Below the pieces are notes generated by a model. It searched no databases and was not told the DNA's origin. It saw nothing but the letters and a program-made list of their open reading frames with translations. 64,000 bases of DNA, from the NCBI RefSeq assembly GCF_012277295.1, contig NZ_CP051156.1, positions 620,001-684,000 of the forward strand, in the 5' to 3' direction. This DNA is from Wolbachia endosymbiont of Ctenocephalides felis wCfeT (GTDB taxonomy: Bacteria; Pseudomonadota; Alphaproteobacteria; Rickettsiales; Anaplasmataceae). The position numbers and the translations under genes were made by a program. Shown in pieces: positions 47,199 through 56,140 of the stretch. The stretch's first letter is position 1; each line of letters starts with the position of its first letter.

Positions 47199-48047
47199 TT
47201 AGCTGGTTTCGAAAAAAGCTATAACCTTACCGGTGTTGCCATCTATTAATTCAAGACAGCCAGACTTGTTAATTTGAAACTTGACCAGCACAGGAATCTT
47301 GTCTTGATCTAAATAAAATCCCTGCTTAGATTGCTTGTTCATACGCAATTTTATATCCCCATCTTCCCAAGAAAGCACTTTATTTATTTTAGATCTCTCT
47401 CTGCAATTATTGACAAACCCTAAGTATTCATTTTTTGTGGCATATATTTCAGCTTCACATGTTCTAGAAATTCTCCAGCTACCTAAATATGGATCTTTGC
47501 TGTCATTTTGATTAAGTGTGAAATCCTCTTTTACATATTCCCATGGAGCTTTTGCATTCCCTATTCTTCTAAGGAAAAGCACTTCTTGATCAAAATGCGT
47601 TACTGAGTAAGGAATATATACATCCTTATCTTTTTGCACAGTTATTGTTTTGCTTTCAATTTCTTTTTTGATATTGTCTTGCTTATGTATAGTTATACTC
47701 TCCTCACCTGGCACTTTTCTTTTGATATACTCCTTAACCCTTTGCTTATTCTGAAAAGATGCAATTACTATGTCTGCTCCAATCCCCTTTCCGTAATCAA
47801 TATAGTCACTAGCACTTCCCTGCTCAGCTGTAAGTGATGATTTACCTACTATAAGAAAACCACCGCTAAATAACTCCTTATACATAGCATGTGCATCATA
47901 AGCCGTCTCAATGTAAACAGGCTTTTTATCAGATTTACCATACTTTTCTAGCGCAAGGTGAGTATATGAGTCATTTAGCAAATAGTAAAAGCCACAGCTG
48001 GTAAGTAAGAATGGTAAACTAATTAATAATAAGAATCTTTTCAACAT
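47199..48047 (-). CDS. Hypothetical lipoprotein
   Basis: A 282-residue secreted protein. The signal peptide ends in LLTSC near residue 17, a good lipobox. The mature part begins FYYLLNDSYTHLALEKYGK and contains a GIGADIVIASFQ strand near 90, then charged stretches and a C-terminal Cys pair region. I do not recognise a named family. It would be anchored in the outer or inner membrane facing the periplasm. It follows no obvious operon; icd is downstream on the same strand. Confidence 0.65.
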   Translation of the reverse strand: MLKRFLLLISLPFLLTSCGFYYLLNDSYTHLALEKYGKSDKKPVYIETAYDAHAMYKELFSGGFLIVGKSSLTAEQGSASDYIDYGKGIGADIVIASFQNKQRVKEYIKRKVPGEESITIHKQDNIKKEIESKTITVQKDKDVYIPYSVTHFDQEVLFLRRIGNAKAPWEYVKEDFTLNQNDSKDPYLGSWRISRTCEAEIYATKNEYLGFVNNCRERSKINKVLSWEDGDIKLRMNKQSKQGFYLDQDKIPVLVKFQINKSGCLELIDGNTGKVIAFFETS

Positions 48048-48135
48048 GATATATACTGATGATATTATAAGTATTATACTTTATTTTTCTAAAAATTCAT
48101 TAAAAATTTTATCCTTTTTAATCGAAACAACAAAG

Positions 48136-48207
48136 AGGCCGGGACCGGAATTGAACCGGTATAAAAGGATTTGCAGTCCTCCGCATAAGCCATTCTGCCA
48201 CCCAGCC
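48136..48207 (-). tRNA. tRNA-Cys (anticodon GCA)
   Basis: On the minus strand it starts GGCTGGGTGGCAGAATGGC. The acceptor GGCTGGG pairs with CCCGGCC with one G-U. The anticodon loop CTGCAAA, closed by AGGA/TCCT, gives GCA, and the T-arm contains GGTTCAATTCC. It begins only four bases after the fbaB stop on the same strand, so it is probably processed from the fbaB transcript. Confidence 0.95.
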
Positions 48208-48211
48208 ATTC

Positions 48212-49114
48212 TTACGCATATATATCCATGATAGCTTCTAGCATAGATAAAGCATCTGCTTTCTTCCGTTGAAAAGTATTACGCCCAATGATTGAGCCAT
48301 TTCCACCACCTTGCTTTATTTCTTTCGCTTCATTATATATGTCATCCACTGCTTTCGACTCTCCACCAGAAAAAACTACTATTCTTTTTCCCGCAAAGCA
48401 AGATTTTTTAATATATTCGATTCTCTTAGATAATGAATTAATATTTCCTGCCTCTATTTTTTCTTTCTCCAAATGCTGAGCTGGAAGCTTTACTTTTATT
48501 ATATTAGCACCAAGTAAAGCTGCAATGTGAGCGGCGTAAGCAATAACATCAACAGCTGTTTCTCCTTTTTTGGAAATTCCTTCACCACGAGGATAGGACC
48601 ATAGCACTACTGCCAATCCATAGGATTTAGCTTCGGCTATAATTTCACGAGCTTCTTCCATCATGTCAAAACACTTAGCAGAACCAGGATATATAGTAAA
48701 TCCAACAGCCGCGCAACCCAAACTCAGCGCATCTTTCACAGAAGCAGTTATTGCCTGATCAGAAGTAAGATCTTTTGCATGCAAAGAGTTGGAGCTATTG
48801 AGTTTTAAAATAAGTGGAAGAACTCCAGCATAAGTGGAAGCACCAGCCTCAATCATACCAAGGGGAGCAGCATATGCACTTACTCCCGAATCAGCTGCTA
48901 ACTGAAAATGATAATGTGGATCATAGGCATCAGGGTTGATTTCAAAACTTTTAATTGGTCCGTGTTCAAATCCTTGATCAACAGGAAGAACTACCAGTTT
49001 GCCGGTACCTCCAAGCTTTCCATGCATTAAAATACGAGTAAGATTAGCCCTTACCCCAGGGTTTTCACTTTCATAACAACTGAGGATTTGCTTTACTTTA
49101 TCGCTTATTATCAC
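48212..49114 (-). CDS. fbaB: Class I fructose-bisphosphate aldolase, archaeal/DhnA type
   Basis: Glycolytic or gluconeogenic aldolase that forms a Schiff base with lysine. In the 300 residues, the catalytic Lys is likely in GANIIKVKLP near 206. Other family features are LPVDQGFEHG near 43, WSYPRGEG near 174 and FSGGESK near 248. Its phosphate-binding end GGGNGSIIGRNTFQR near 270 is intact. The tRNA-Cys gene follows directly. Wolbachia is thought to use these enzymes mainly in the gluconeogenic direction; this is general knowledge, not shown here. Confidence 0.92.
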   Translation of the reverse strand: MIISDKVKQILSCYESENPGVRANLTRILMHGKLGGTGKLVVLPVDQGFEHGPIKSFEINPDAYDPHYHFQLAADSGVSAYAAPLGMIEAGASTYAGVLPLILKLNSSNSLHAKDLTSDQAITASVKDALSLGCAAVGFTIYPGSAKCFDMMEEAREIIAEAKSYGLAVVLWSYPRGEGISKKGETAVDVIAYAAHIAALLGANIIKVKLPAQHLEKEKIEAGNINSLSKRIEYIKKSCFAGKRIVVFSGGESKAVDDIYNEAKEIKQGGGNGSIIGRNTFQRKKADALSMLEAIMDIYA

Positions 49115-49270
49115 TACAACTCAAATTAAATCTAAGTTATGAATTGTAGCAAAGATAAAGCTAAGTACAAGACTTTTTCACTTCAAAATTAGGGCAAAAC
49201 CATAGACTACTAAAGATTTGATAAAAATTATGCACATGATTGTGCCCATCATTAAAATCACTAGATAACA

Positions 49271-50014
49271 TTATAATTTTTCTATATTAGCGATAGACTT
49301 CGTAGAATTTTTAGACATCTTAGAATCTGGAGTGTCTTCACCAGATTCAATGCCAGAATCATATGATTCATCGCAAATGCTGTGCTTTGTGTTACCATTA
49401 CCTATACTATCATCTATTTCCTCATAGATGTTCTCTGAAGTGCAATTTTCTGGAACGTCATATACATTGTTATTGTTGCCAACATTTTTCTGAGTCTTAT
49501 CAAAGCTGATTGGAGTTTTAGCATATAAGACTTTCTTTATTTCTTCACAGTAATATACATACTTACCCCTATCTTCATAGGATTTCATGATTCCTAATAA
49601 TACATTGAATTCCGCCTTATTATATTCTGTTCCTGCTATTAATAGTAAATAGATAGTAAATATAGCATCTCCATCCCTAAATTGATTATTAGGGTCATCA
49701 ATTAAAGATGGACTCCGCTTATAATAATTAAATACATTCTTTCCTGTAAGGAAATTACCTATAGCAAAAGTCAAAGCTGTTTGTCCGTGCCGATTTTTCG
49801 TATTAACGTCAACTCCGTATTTTATCAATAATTTTACCATTTCGTGATTGGAGTTTCTTGCAGCATAATGCAAAGTTGTATTACCGTCTTTATCACGTAT
49901 TTGTCCTATATCAAATGAGTCAGATAACTTTTTCTGAAGTTTAATAGACCGTTTTACAACCTTTGTTTTGTTATTTTCTGCAGCTTTAATTATAAACTTA
50001 CTTGTGATACTCAT
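49271..50014 (-). CDS. Ankyrin-repeat protein
   Basis: A 247-residue protein with one clear ankyrin repeat (DGNTTLHYAARNSNHEMVKLL near residues 42-62) and a second (GQTALTFAIGNF near 77). Weaker helical segments follow. The acidic Ser/Asp-rich C-terminal tail includes YDSGIESGEDTPDS. The tail has no membrane segment. Such proteins are common in Wolbachia and may act on host proteins, but no target can be inferred. The ATG at 50014 has GAGGGG just upstream; the frame extends to a GTG at 50035. Confidence 0.85.
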   Translation of the reverse strand: MSITSKFIIKAAENNKTKVVKRSIKLQKKLSDSFDIGQIRDKDGNTTLHYAARNSNHEMVKLLIKYGVDVNTKNRHGQTALTFAIGNFLTGKNVFNYYKRSPSLIDDPNNQFRDGDAIFTIYLLLIAGTEYNKAEFNVLLGIMKSYEDRGKYVYYCEEIKKVLYAKTPISFDKTQKNVGNNNNVYDVPENCTSENIYEEIDDSIGNGNTKHSICDESYDSGIESGEDTPDSKMSKNSTKSIANIEKL

Positions 50015-50055
50015 AACCCCTCTATAAAAACTCACTATAATTATGATATCATCTT

Positions 50056-50082
50056 GAGGTGTATTTTTTATTAATACGCCTC
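50056..50082 (+). terminator. Hairpin with T-run, plus strand
   Basis: GAGGTGTATT (50056-50065) pairs with AATACGCCTC (50073-50082), with one G-U, around a 7-base loop and is followed by TTTT. It has the form of an intrinsic terminator on the plus strand, although no intact plus-strand gene precedes it. It may be left from a lost gene. Confidence 0.5.
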
Positions 50083-50194
50083 TTTTAGCATAGGTACTGG
50101 CTCTGGTAATGTAGTTTGGGAAAAATACGGAAAATGCATATCTGTTGGCAACAGAGCGAAAGCAGCTTCTTATTTTGGAGTGGATATCTTGTAA
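50075..50194 (+). pseudogene. Decayed coding remnant upstream of the ankyrin gene
   Basis: An open stretch of 39 codons with protein-like composition (GTGSGNVVWEKYGKCISVG, then AKAASYFGVDIL) between two stops, with no start codon. It looks like the C-terminal end of a lost protein; the parent family is not recognised. The remaining bases of 50015-50263 hold nothing else clear except the hairpin. Confidence 0.3.
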
Positions 50195-50263
50195 TTAACC
50201 AAAGACCTAATTAAAAAATTAGTTTTTTTAAAAGCTGTAGAAAATTGTGTGTTTATATCTCAG

Positions 50264-50725
50264 TTAAACTGAAAAGCTATTACCGCACCCACACTGAGAT
50301 TTAGCAAGAGAATTTTTTATTTGAAACCCAGAACCGCTCAAATTTTCAGTATAATCTATTACTGAGTTATTTAAAAACTTTGCTGAACAATTATCAACCA
50401 TAAGAACAGGATTCCCATTCTCATCGTTAATTACTATATCCTTCTTTTTTTCACTGAAGCTAGACTGAACTCTATAGTCTTCATCTTCTTCGATATCTTC
50501 ATCGTCTTCTGAACTATCATAATCTTCATCATCTTCGTCATCATCATCGATCATAGAGATACCCTTATTTATTTGATCCATAAGGAAGTTGTATTTAAAA
50601 CCAGAACACCCACCACCTGAAACTGCTATGCGTAAAACTGAGTTTTTATCCCCTTCTTGTTCAACAAGAGAGTGTATCTTTTTCAATGCATTATCAGTTA
50701 AGTTAATGTTGTAATTTGTTGACAT
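50264..50725 (-). CDS. erpA: Iron-sulfur cluster carrier ErpA/IscA-like with an acidic insert
   Basis: A-type Fe-S carrier of 153 residues. The three cluster-binding cysteines are in GGGCSGFKY near residue 40 and CGCG near the C-terminus. The domain starts NINLTDNALKKI near 6. Between the first Cys block and DENGNPVLMVD there is a stretch of about 35 residues (about 60-95) made almost only of Asp, Glu, Ser and Tyr, which usual family members (about 107-115 residues) lack. The ATG at 50725 has GGTGG upstream. ErpA versus IscA is not decided. Confidence 0.82.
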   Translation of the reverse strand: MSTNYNINLTDNALKKIHSLVEQEGDKNSVLRIAVSGGGCSGFKYNFLMDQINKGISMIDDDDEDDEDYDSSEDDEDIEEDEDYRVQSSFSEKKKDIVINDENGNPVLMVDNCSAKFLNNSVIDYTENLSGSGFQIKNSLAKSQCGCGNSFSV

Positions 50726-50775
50726 AGTAACCACCGTTTATTATTGATAATTTATTATAATAGTAGAAATTCTAC

Positions 50776-51978
50776 ATGCCAAACAATAATTTTCTATTAA
50801 ATTATGCGTGTTTTTCCAATAAAACAAAAGGAAGATACTTCAAAGAACAGGAAGATGAAGATCGCAGTTGTTTTCAACGTGATAGAGACCGAATCATTCA
50901 CTCTAATGCATTTAGAAAGTTAGAATATAAAACACAAGTTTTTATAAATTATGAGCACGATTATTATCGCACTCGACTGACTCATAGTCTTGAAGTTGCA
51001 CAAATTGCAAGATCTATTGCACGCAGACTTAGCTTAGATGAAGATATTACTGAATGCATAGCACTTGCACATGATATCGGTCACCCTCCATTTGGCCATG
51101 CAGGTGAAGATGCTTTAAAAAAGTCAGTTCAAGATTTAAATGTCGATAGTGAAAAGTACGAATTCGATCATAACGTTCAGGCTATAAGAATTGTAACCTA
51201 TCTTGAGCAAAAGCATGCCGATTTTGATGGTATGAACTTGAGTTGGGAAGTAGTTGAAGGAATTGCAAAACATAATGGACCGTTACTTGGAAAATACGCT
51301 AAATCTCCCGCGAATAATGAATTATTGCTGGGGTATAATGAAAAATACGATTTAAAACTTGAAGAATTCTCAAGCATAGAAGCGCAAGTAGCTTCAATCG
51401 CTGATGATATTGCTTACAGTGTGCACGATCTTGATGATGCATTAAGGGCAAATCTGGTAACAATTGAAGATTTGCTGAAAGTTCCTTTAATCGGAGATAT
51501 ATTCAAGGAAGTAGACAATAAGTATAAAAATTTACCTCAAAGTAAACTCATACATGAATCACTGAGTAGAACAACAGGTGTTATGGTGAGAGACGTTATC
51601 TCTCAAGTTGAACAAGATATTAAAAATCTTAACATAAATAATGTAGAGGATGTAAGAAAGCTAGACAGAATGTTGGTCACATTTTCACCTCAAGTTGCAG
51701 ATGCCACACAAGAAATGAAGAAATTCAACATACAAAAAATATATAGAAGCTATCAACTTAATCGCACGATGAGTAAAGCTAAACGTATTGTGAAAGAACT
51801 TTTTCAATGTTTTTATGATAATCCAGGGCTACTACCAACAGAATGGGGCGATCTTGCTCACGACAAATCTCAGCGCTCTATGGTAATATGTGACTACATA
51901 TCTGGTATGACAGATAGATTTGCAATACAAGAACACAGAAGAATTTTTGATACCTCATATGAAATGACTTCCTTCTGA
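50776..51978 (+). CDS. dgt: Deoxyguanosinetriphosphate triphosphohydrolase-like protein
   Basis: HD-domain dNTPase of 400 residues. The metal-binding residues are seen in THSLEVAQIARSIARRL near 74 and LAHDIGHPPFGHAGEDAL near 97, with a later Asp in SIADDIAYSVHDLDDAL near 205. It probably hydrolyses dNTPs to nucleosides and triphosphate and influences the dNTP pool. Its stop overlaps the ribD start by one base (TGATG), so both are likely co-translated. Confidence 0.92.
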   Translation: MPNNNFLLNYACFSNKTKGRYFKEQEDEDRSCFQRDRDRIIHSNAFRKLEYKTQVFINYEHDYYRTRLTHSLEVAQIARSIARRLSLDEDITECIALAHDIGHPPFGHAGEDALKKSVQDLNVDSEKYEFDHNVQAIRIVTYLEQKHADFDGMNLSWEVVEGIAKHNGPLLGKYAKSPANNELLLGYNEKYDLKLEEFSSIEAQVASIADDIAYSVHDLDDALRANLVTIEDLLKVPLIGDIFKEVDNKYKNLPQSKLIHESLSRTTGVMVRDVISQVEQDIKNLNINNVEDVRKLDRMLVTFSPQVADATQEMKKFNIQKIYRSYQLNRTMSKAKRIVKELFQCFYDNPGLLPTEWGDLAHDKSQRSMVICDYISGMTDRFAIQEHRRIFDTSYEMTSF

Positions 51979-53162
51979 TGACAGATGATTATTTCATGTC
52001 AATTGCACTAAAGCTTGCAGAGAAAAATCTTGGAAATGTTGCACCAAATCCTGCTGTTGGATGTGTTATCGAAAAAGATGGCACAGTAGTTGGTGAAGGA
52101 TACACCGGCATCGGCGGACGACCACATGCAGAAGTCGTTGCATTACAAAACGCAAAAGAGAAAGCTCAAGGTGCAACTATGTATGTAACTCTTGAGCCAT
52201 GTTGTCATCATGGAGTTACAGGGCCATGCACTGAAGTAATCATTGAAGCTGGAATAAAAAGAGTAGTAGTTGCAACTACTGATCCAGATTCTAGGGTTTC
52301 AGGTGGTGGTATAAAAGCTTTGAAAGAGGCTGGAATTGAAATCAAGCAAGGAATAATGCAAAAAGAAGCAGAAGCATTGAATATCGGTTTTTTCTATACA
52401 AAAAAGCTAAACAGGCCATTTATTACTTGCAAAATTGCAACAACGCTTGACGGGAAAATTGCAACATATACTGGTGATAGCAAATGGATAACAGGTGAAG
52501 ATACAAGGAATTGGATACATAAGCTGAGATCGCAATACGATGCGATTATGATAGGTAGTAACACTCTTATTAATGATAATCCACTTTTAACCTGTAGGTT
52601 ACCAGGGCTTGGAGATAGATCACCAATAAGGCTCATAATAGATAGCCAAGGAAGATTGAAAGAAGAACATAATATTGTAAAGACTGCTGATAAAGTGACA
52701 ACTTGGGTAATTACAAATAAAGAAATAGAAAAAAAGATAAAGAATATTAACTACTTGATGGTTAATTCAAATAACAAACATCCTGCCATCTCAGAGTCAG
52801 CCACTCGAATGACATCAGACCGAAAAGAACCAAATAATGACAAAATCTGCCTCAAAGATATGGCATCAAAACTTGCCTCAGAAGTTTGCATAACAAGGTT
52901 ATTAGTTGAGGGCGGAGGGGTGTTAATTACAGAGCTGCTAAAATTTAACTTAATTGATAGATTGATAATCTGCCGCAGTGGTAAGATTTTAGGTAACGAT
53001 GCCACACCATTTATAGGGGATTTGGGGATTCAATCTATTGATAAATGCTATCAATTTAAAAAGGCAAAAATAATGGATTTCAGCGAAGATATGGTTGAAG
53101 TGTGGGATAGAGTTAACAAGGTATCCATTCAGGTGTATGACTTAAGAAGCAATAGCCAGTAG
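51978..53162 (+). CDS. ribD: Bifunctional riboflavin deaminase/reductase, last codons replaced by an IS end
   Basis: Two steps of riboflavin synthesis. The deaminase domain (1-145) has PHAEVVALQNA near 49 and EPCCHHGVTGPCT near 74 with the zinc-binding His and two Cys. The reductase domain follows (CKIATTLDGKIAT near 150, LLVEGGGVLITELL near 310). The native sequence reaches VEVWDRVNK at residue 381, close to the usual family end (about 365-380). The IS66 end at 53121 then adds VSIQVYDLRSNSQ and the stop, so activity may survive. It is coupled to dgt. Confidence 0.93.
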   Translation: MTDDYFMSIALKLAEKNLGNVAPNPAVGCVIEKDGTVVGEGYTGIGGRPHAEVVALQNAKEKAQGATMYVTLEPCCHHGVTGPCTEVIIEAGIKRVVVATTDPDSRVSGGGIKALKEAGIEIKQGIMQKEAEALNIGFFYTKKLNRPFITCKIATTLDGKIATYTGDSKWITGEDTRNWIHKLRSQYDAIMIGSNTLINDNPLLTCRLPGLGDRSPIRLIIDSQGRLKEEHNIVKTADKVTTWVITNKEIEKKIKNINYLMVNSNNKHPAISESATRMTSDRKEPNNDKICLKDMASKLASEVCITRLLVEGGGVLITELLKFNLIDRLIICRSGKILGNDATPFIGDLGIQSIDKCYQFKKAKIMDFSEDMVEVWDRVNKVSIQVYDLRSNSQ

Positions 53163-54581
53163 GTTTTGAAAAGGATTTAACTTCTTTTGCCTCCAAGTCA
53201 AGTACAATGAAATTATCCTCTCAAGAAACATATTTCCCCGTTTCGATTGTGTAAAATATGAAACTTTTCGGTAAACAACGTAATGCCGAATCTGTCGCTC
53301 AGCATAGTTGTTTGTCAGTGGAATATTTTCTGGATCGTCCAAAAATTTCCACATCATCAGATCCGATTTCATGATATTTTTTGCTACTCGAGACGCTCCA
53401 ATTGCCTCGGGTAAATTTGATATATTCTTTAAGTAATATCTCGTTCGCTTGCGTAATTTTCTTGCTCTTCTTATGAACCTTAATGTGTCTATTTCATCCT
53501 TTAACAGAGCTTTTTTCAATGCAAATAATTCAGTAGCAACATTCCTTAAATAATACCCCAAAACTTTCACTTCGCTATTCCAACTATGAGACAACCTTTC
53601 AAAATCTCTTGCTAAATGTGCCCAACAGACCTGCCTTTTCTTGCTGGAAAAGTAGTTGTAAGCTGCATATCTGTCGGTCACTACTAGGTTGTTATTCTTT
53701 CCAAATTTACTATTTTCCAGGACTTTCATCCCTCTTGACTCTGTCAATTTGATCACACTTCCTATTTTGCTCGCAAACATCCAGCACCAGCCCTGTTTAC
53801 CTTTGTTGTAATGGCTAGTTTCATCGATATGTAAAATTTTGCTCTTGCTTACCTCTTCCTCAATTTGCTCATATGCTTCTTGGCATTTTTCTGCCACTCT
53901 AGCCTCGCTATTTGATACACTACCGACGCTGATATCCAGGTTGAAAATGTCCTTTATAATATTTGCCACTTCTTTTTTCGAATTCTTGTAAAATCCACTT
54001 AATGCTGTAATTACTGACTTAACTCTTGGACCAAATGTGTCCGCAGTTACTCCTTCTTGTAGCTTGCTACTTTTTCTTTTTCCACATCTTTTGCAACGTC
54101 CATGCTCTAGTTGATATTCAACTACATACGGCTTGATTTCCGGCAAATCGACCTTTTGATGAGTATACGGATCTTTTGATACCGCAATTTCTCCTCCGCA
54201 CTCACACGTATTGGGCAGTTCTATTTTTACCATCTCATCTGCCTCCATTTTAGGGCGGTAACTGCCTTTATGTCCAACCTGTGCTCCTACTTTCCTGTCA
54301 CTTTTTGGCTTATTTTCCCTCATCTTATATAATTCTTTGGAGCTTGGTATAGATGAATTTTTTGAACTTAAGCCAAGCCTTTCTTTTAACTCAGCGTTTT
54401 CGATCCTTAGCGCTTTATTTTCTGCTTTAAGCTCTTCTATTTTTGTTTCTAACTTTTCTATAGTCTGCTTAAACTTTCGCAAAATTCTAAAAGATCAACC
54501 ATATTACCTCACAGCCACTCTAGTTTACCTTTTTAGCATTCCTTGTCTACTCTTTATTTTACCGCCCGGCTGAATGGATAC
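53121..54581 (-). mobile_element. IS66-family element (copy F)
   Basis: A complete 1,461-bp copy, with its 3' end fused to the end of ribD. Flanks ttaacaag and ttgtgtag do not form a target duplication. Its 3' end has GTATGACTTAAG where others have GTATGGCTTAAG. On the other side lies the truncated 3' end of an unrelated gene. Confidence 0.94.
53142..54482 (-). CDS. IS66-family transposase (copy F), full length
   Basis: Asp220, Asp270, Glu395 and the zinc-finger cysteines are all present and no frameshift is seen. Alleles: Ser39, Thr159, Arg396, a combination not found in any other copy of the window. The start arrangement is as in the other copies. Confidence 0.9.
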   Translation of the reverse strand: MRKFKQTIEKLETKIEELKAENKALRIENAELKERLGLSSKNSSIPSSKELYKMRENKPKSDRKVGAQVGHKGSYRPKMEADEMVKIELPNTCECGGEIAVSKDPYTHQKVDLPEIKPYVVEYQLEHGRCKRCGKRKSSKLQEGVTADTFGPRVKSVITALSGFYKNSKKEVANIIKDIFNLDISVGSVSNSEARVAEKCQEAYEQIEEEVSKSKILHIDETSHYNKGKQGWCWMFASKIGSVIKLTESRGMKVLENSKFGKNNNLVVTDRYAAYNYFSSKKRQVCWAHLARDFERLSHSWNSEVKVLGYYLRNVATELFALKKALLKDEIDTLRFIRRARKLRKRTRYYLKNISNLPEAIGASRVAKNIMKSDLMMWKFLDDPENIPLTNNYAERQIRHYVVYRKVSYFTQSKRGNMFLERIISLYLTWRQKKLNPFQNLLAIAS

Positions 54582-54780
54582 TTGTGTAGCAGCTATTCTA
54601 GCAGTACCAGGGATAGCATTACTTGCCACAAATAATCTTGCGGGATGGGCACCTATACTTGTTGCTTTCCTTATTGTTTCTTTACTTGTGTGTGAAAAAT
54701 TTTCATATAAAGGAAATCCGACTATGTGTGATAATCCAGATCCAACACAGGCATTTCCAAATGATGGGATAAATCTTTGA
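54582..54780 (+). pseudogene. 5'-truncated membrane protein fragment next to IS66 copy F
   Basis: The frame enters directly from the IS end and reads two hydrophobic segments (AAILAVPGIALLA and WAPILVAFLIVSLLV). A hydrophilic tail with NPTMCDNPDPTQAF follows, and a stop at 54780. No start codon is present except one inside the IS (54574). It looks like the last 65 codons of a larger membrane protein whose 5' part was removed at the IS junction. The tail overlaps the 3' end of dapA by 59 bases on the opposite strand. Confidence 0.55.
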
Positions 54781-55594
54781 CGCTGAGGGGTAGACGGACA
54801 GTTTTGTATTCTATGAGCTTCATGTTGTGTAACAGCGCTTTGGTTGGTATTGGATTGCTAGCAGTAAAAAGCGCTTTGCAAGCTTTCAACCAGTTATGTG
54901 TTGGTGGATTTTCACCATTTAGGCATTTTTTTACATACGTATGAACTTCACATGGCCAAATGTTAGCAGCGACAGAGACAAGTCCTGCTGCACCGTTGAT
55001 GGCCATATAGGGTATCATATCATCGTCGCCACAGAATACCTCAACGTTTGAAGCAGCTTTTTTATACTCAATGAGCATCTGAGTAGTGCCACTTGAGTCT
55101 TTAATGGCCCAAAATTTTTCGTGGCCAGATAAATTGTGTACTGTTTTGGAGTGTAGATTTACTCCAGCTCTTGATGGAATATTATAGAGCATGGCTGGCA
55201 CATGTGTTTTCTCAAGTAGCTTTTCAAACCACAAAGTTTGCCCAATGACTCCAGGTTTTGTGTAAATTGGTGTTGTCATGAGATAGCTGTCGATTGGCAT
55301 ATCTTGGCAAAAATCCAGCCATTCTAATGCCTGAGCAAGATTTACTCCTGGCACACCGACCATAATTTTTGTGTTTAATTTTAGATTACATACAAATTCT
55401 ACTATTTTACGTTTTTCAGAATCAGTAAGCGAGAGACTCTCGCCAGTGCTACCAAGGAGCAACACACCGTTTTTAGCTTTTTCTTGCATAGTAAGCAAAT
55501 GCTGCAAGCTTTTATAGTCTACCCTGCTCCCGTCTTCACTAAAGGGTGTAACGCACGCAGTCCACAAGAATGTTGTAGATGACTTCAACTTCAA
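54722..55594 (-). CDS. dapA: 4-hydroxy-tetrahydrodipicolinate synthase
   Basis: First dedicated step toward diaminopimelate, used for peptidoglycan precursors. The 290 residues contain LLGSTGESLSLT near 46, the Tyr in LYNIPSRAGVN near 137, and the Schiff-base Lys in AIKDSSGT near 165. The C-terminal stretch LSHHLEMPVLDLDYHT reads into the strand opposite the truncated membrane fragment; the last 59 bases are shared. ssb lies 3 bases upstream on the same strand. Confidence 0.93.
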   Translation of the reverse strand: MKLKSSTTFLWTACVTPFSEDGSRVDYKSLQHLLTMQEKAKNGVLLLGSTGESLSLTDSEKRKIVEFVCNLKLNTKIMVGVPGVNLAQALEWLDFCQDMPIDSYLMTTPIYTKPGVIGQTLWFEKLLEKTHVPAMLYNIPSRAGVNLHSKTVHNLSGHEKFWAIKDSSGTTQMLIEYKKAASNVEVFCGDDDMIPYMAINGAAGLVSVAANIWPCEVHTYVKKCLNGENPPTHNWLKACKALFTASNPIPTKALLHNMKLIEYKTVRLPLSVKDLSHHLEMPVLDLDYHT

Positions 55595-55597
55595 AGA

Positions 55598-56059
55598 TTA
55601 AAATGGTATTTCATCATCAATCAACGACTCTTCCTTAATATCATTACTAAAGTTTTCATAATTACTTTTTTGCTCTGTTTCATTTGGTTTTTCAGTAGAG
55701 TTGTTGCGTGAGTCAAGCAAAGTAAGATTATGATTAAAATTTTGTAGTACTACTTCTGTTGTATATCTTTCATTGCCATTTTGATCAGTCCATTTTCTTG
55801 TTCTTAAAGAGCCCTCAACATAAACTTTGCTGCCTTTGCGGGCAAAATCTTTAACTACTCTTACTAATCCTTCACTAAAAACCACAATATTATGCCACTC
55901 TGTCTTTTCGGAGCGCATACCAGAGAGCTTGTCAGTCCAACTTTCGGATGTTGCAATTGAAAAACTTGCCATTTCCTTCCCATTTTGTGTGGTTCTAATT
56001 TCAGGATCTTTCCCTAAATTTCCAATTAATATAACCTTATTTACACTTCCACTGGACAT
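55598..56059 (-). CDS. ssb: Single-stranded DNA-binding protein
   Basis: A 153-residue SSB. The OB-fold begins [18 protein letters not shown] near residue 5, with WHNIVVF near 54 and [16 protein letters not shown] near 74. A low-complexity linker follows and the C-terminal acidic tip is DDEIPF, the partner-binding tail. It overlaps no gene and is followed by dapA after 3 bases. It appears intact. Confidence 0.96.
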   Translation of the reverse strand: MSSGSVNKVILIGNLGKDPEIRTTQNGKEMASFSIATSESWTDKLSGMRSEKTEWHNIVVFSEGLVRVVKDFARKGSKVYVEGSLRTRKWTDQNGNERYTTEVVLQNFNHNLTLLDSRNNSTEKPNETEQKSNYENFSNDIKEESLIDDEIPF

Positions 56060-56140
56060 AACTGACGCTCTGAATAATTTCTTATTGTCCTATATGAAAT
56101 CCTTCATGTCAAATTTTCTTTAGCAGTTACAGTTTCATTT

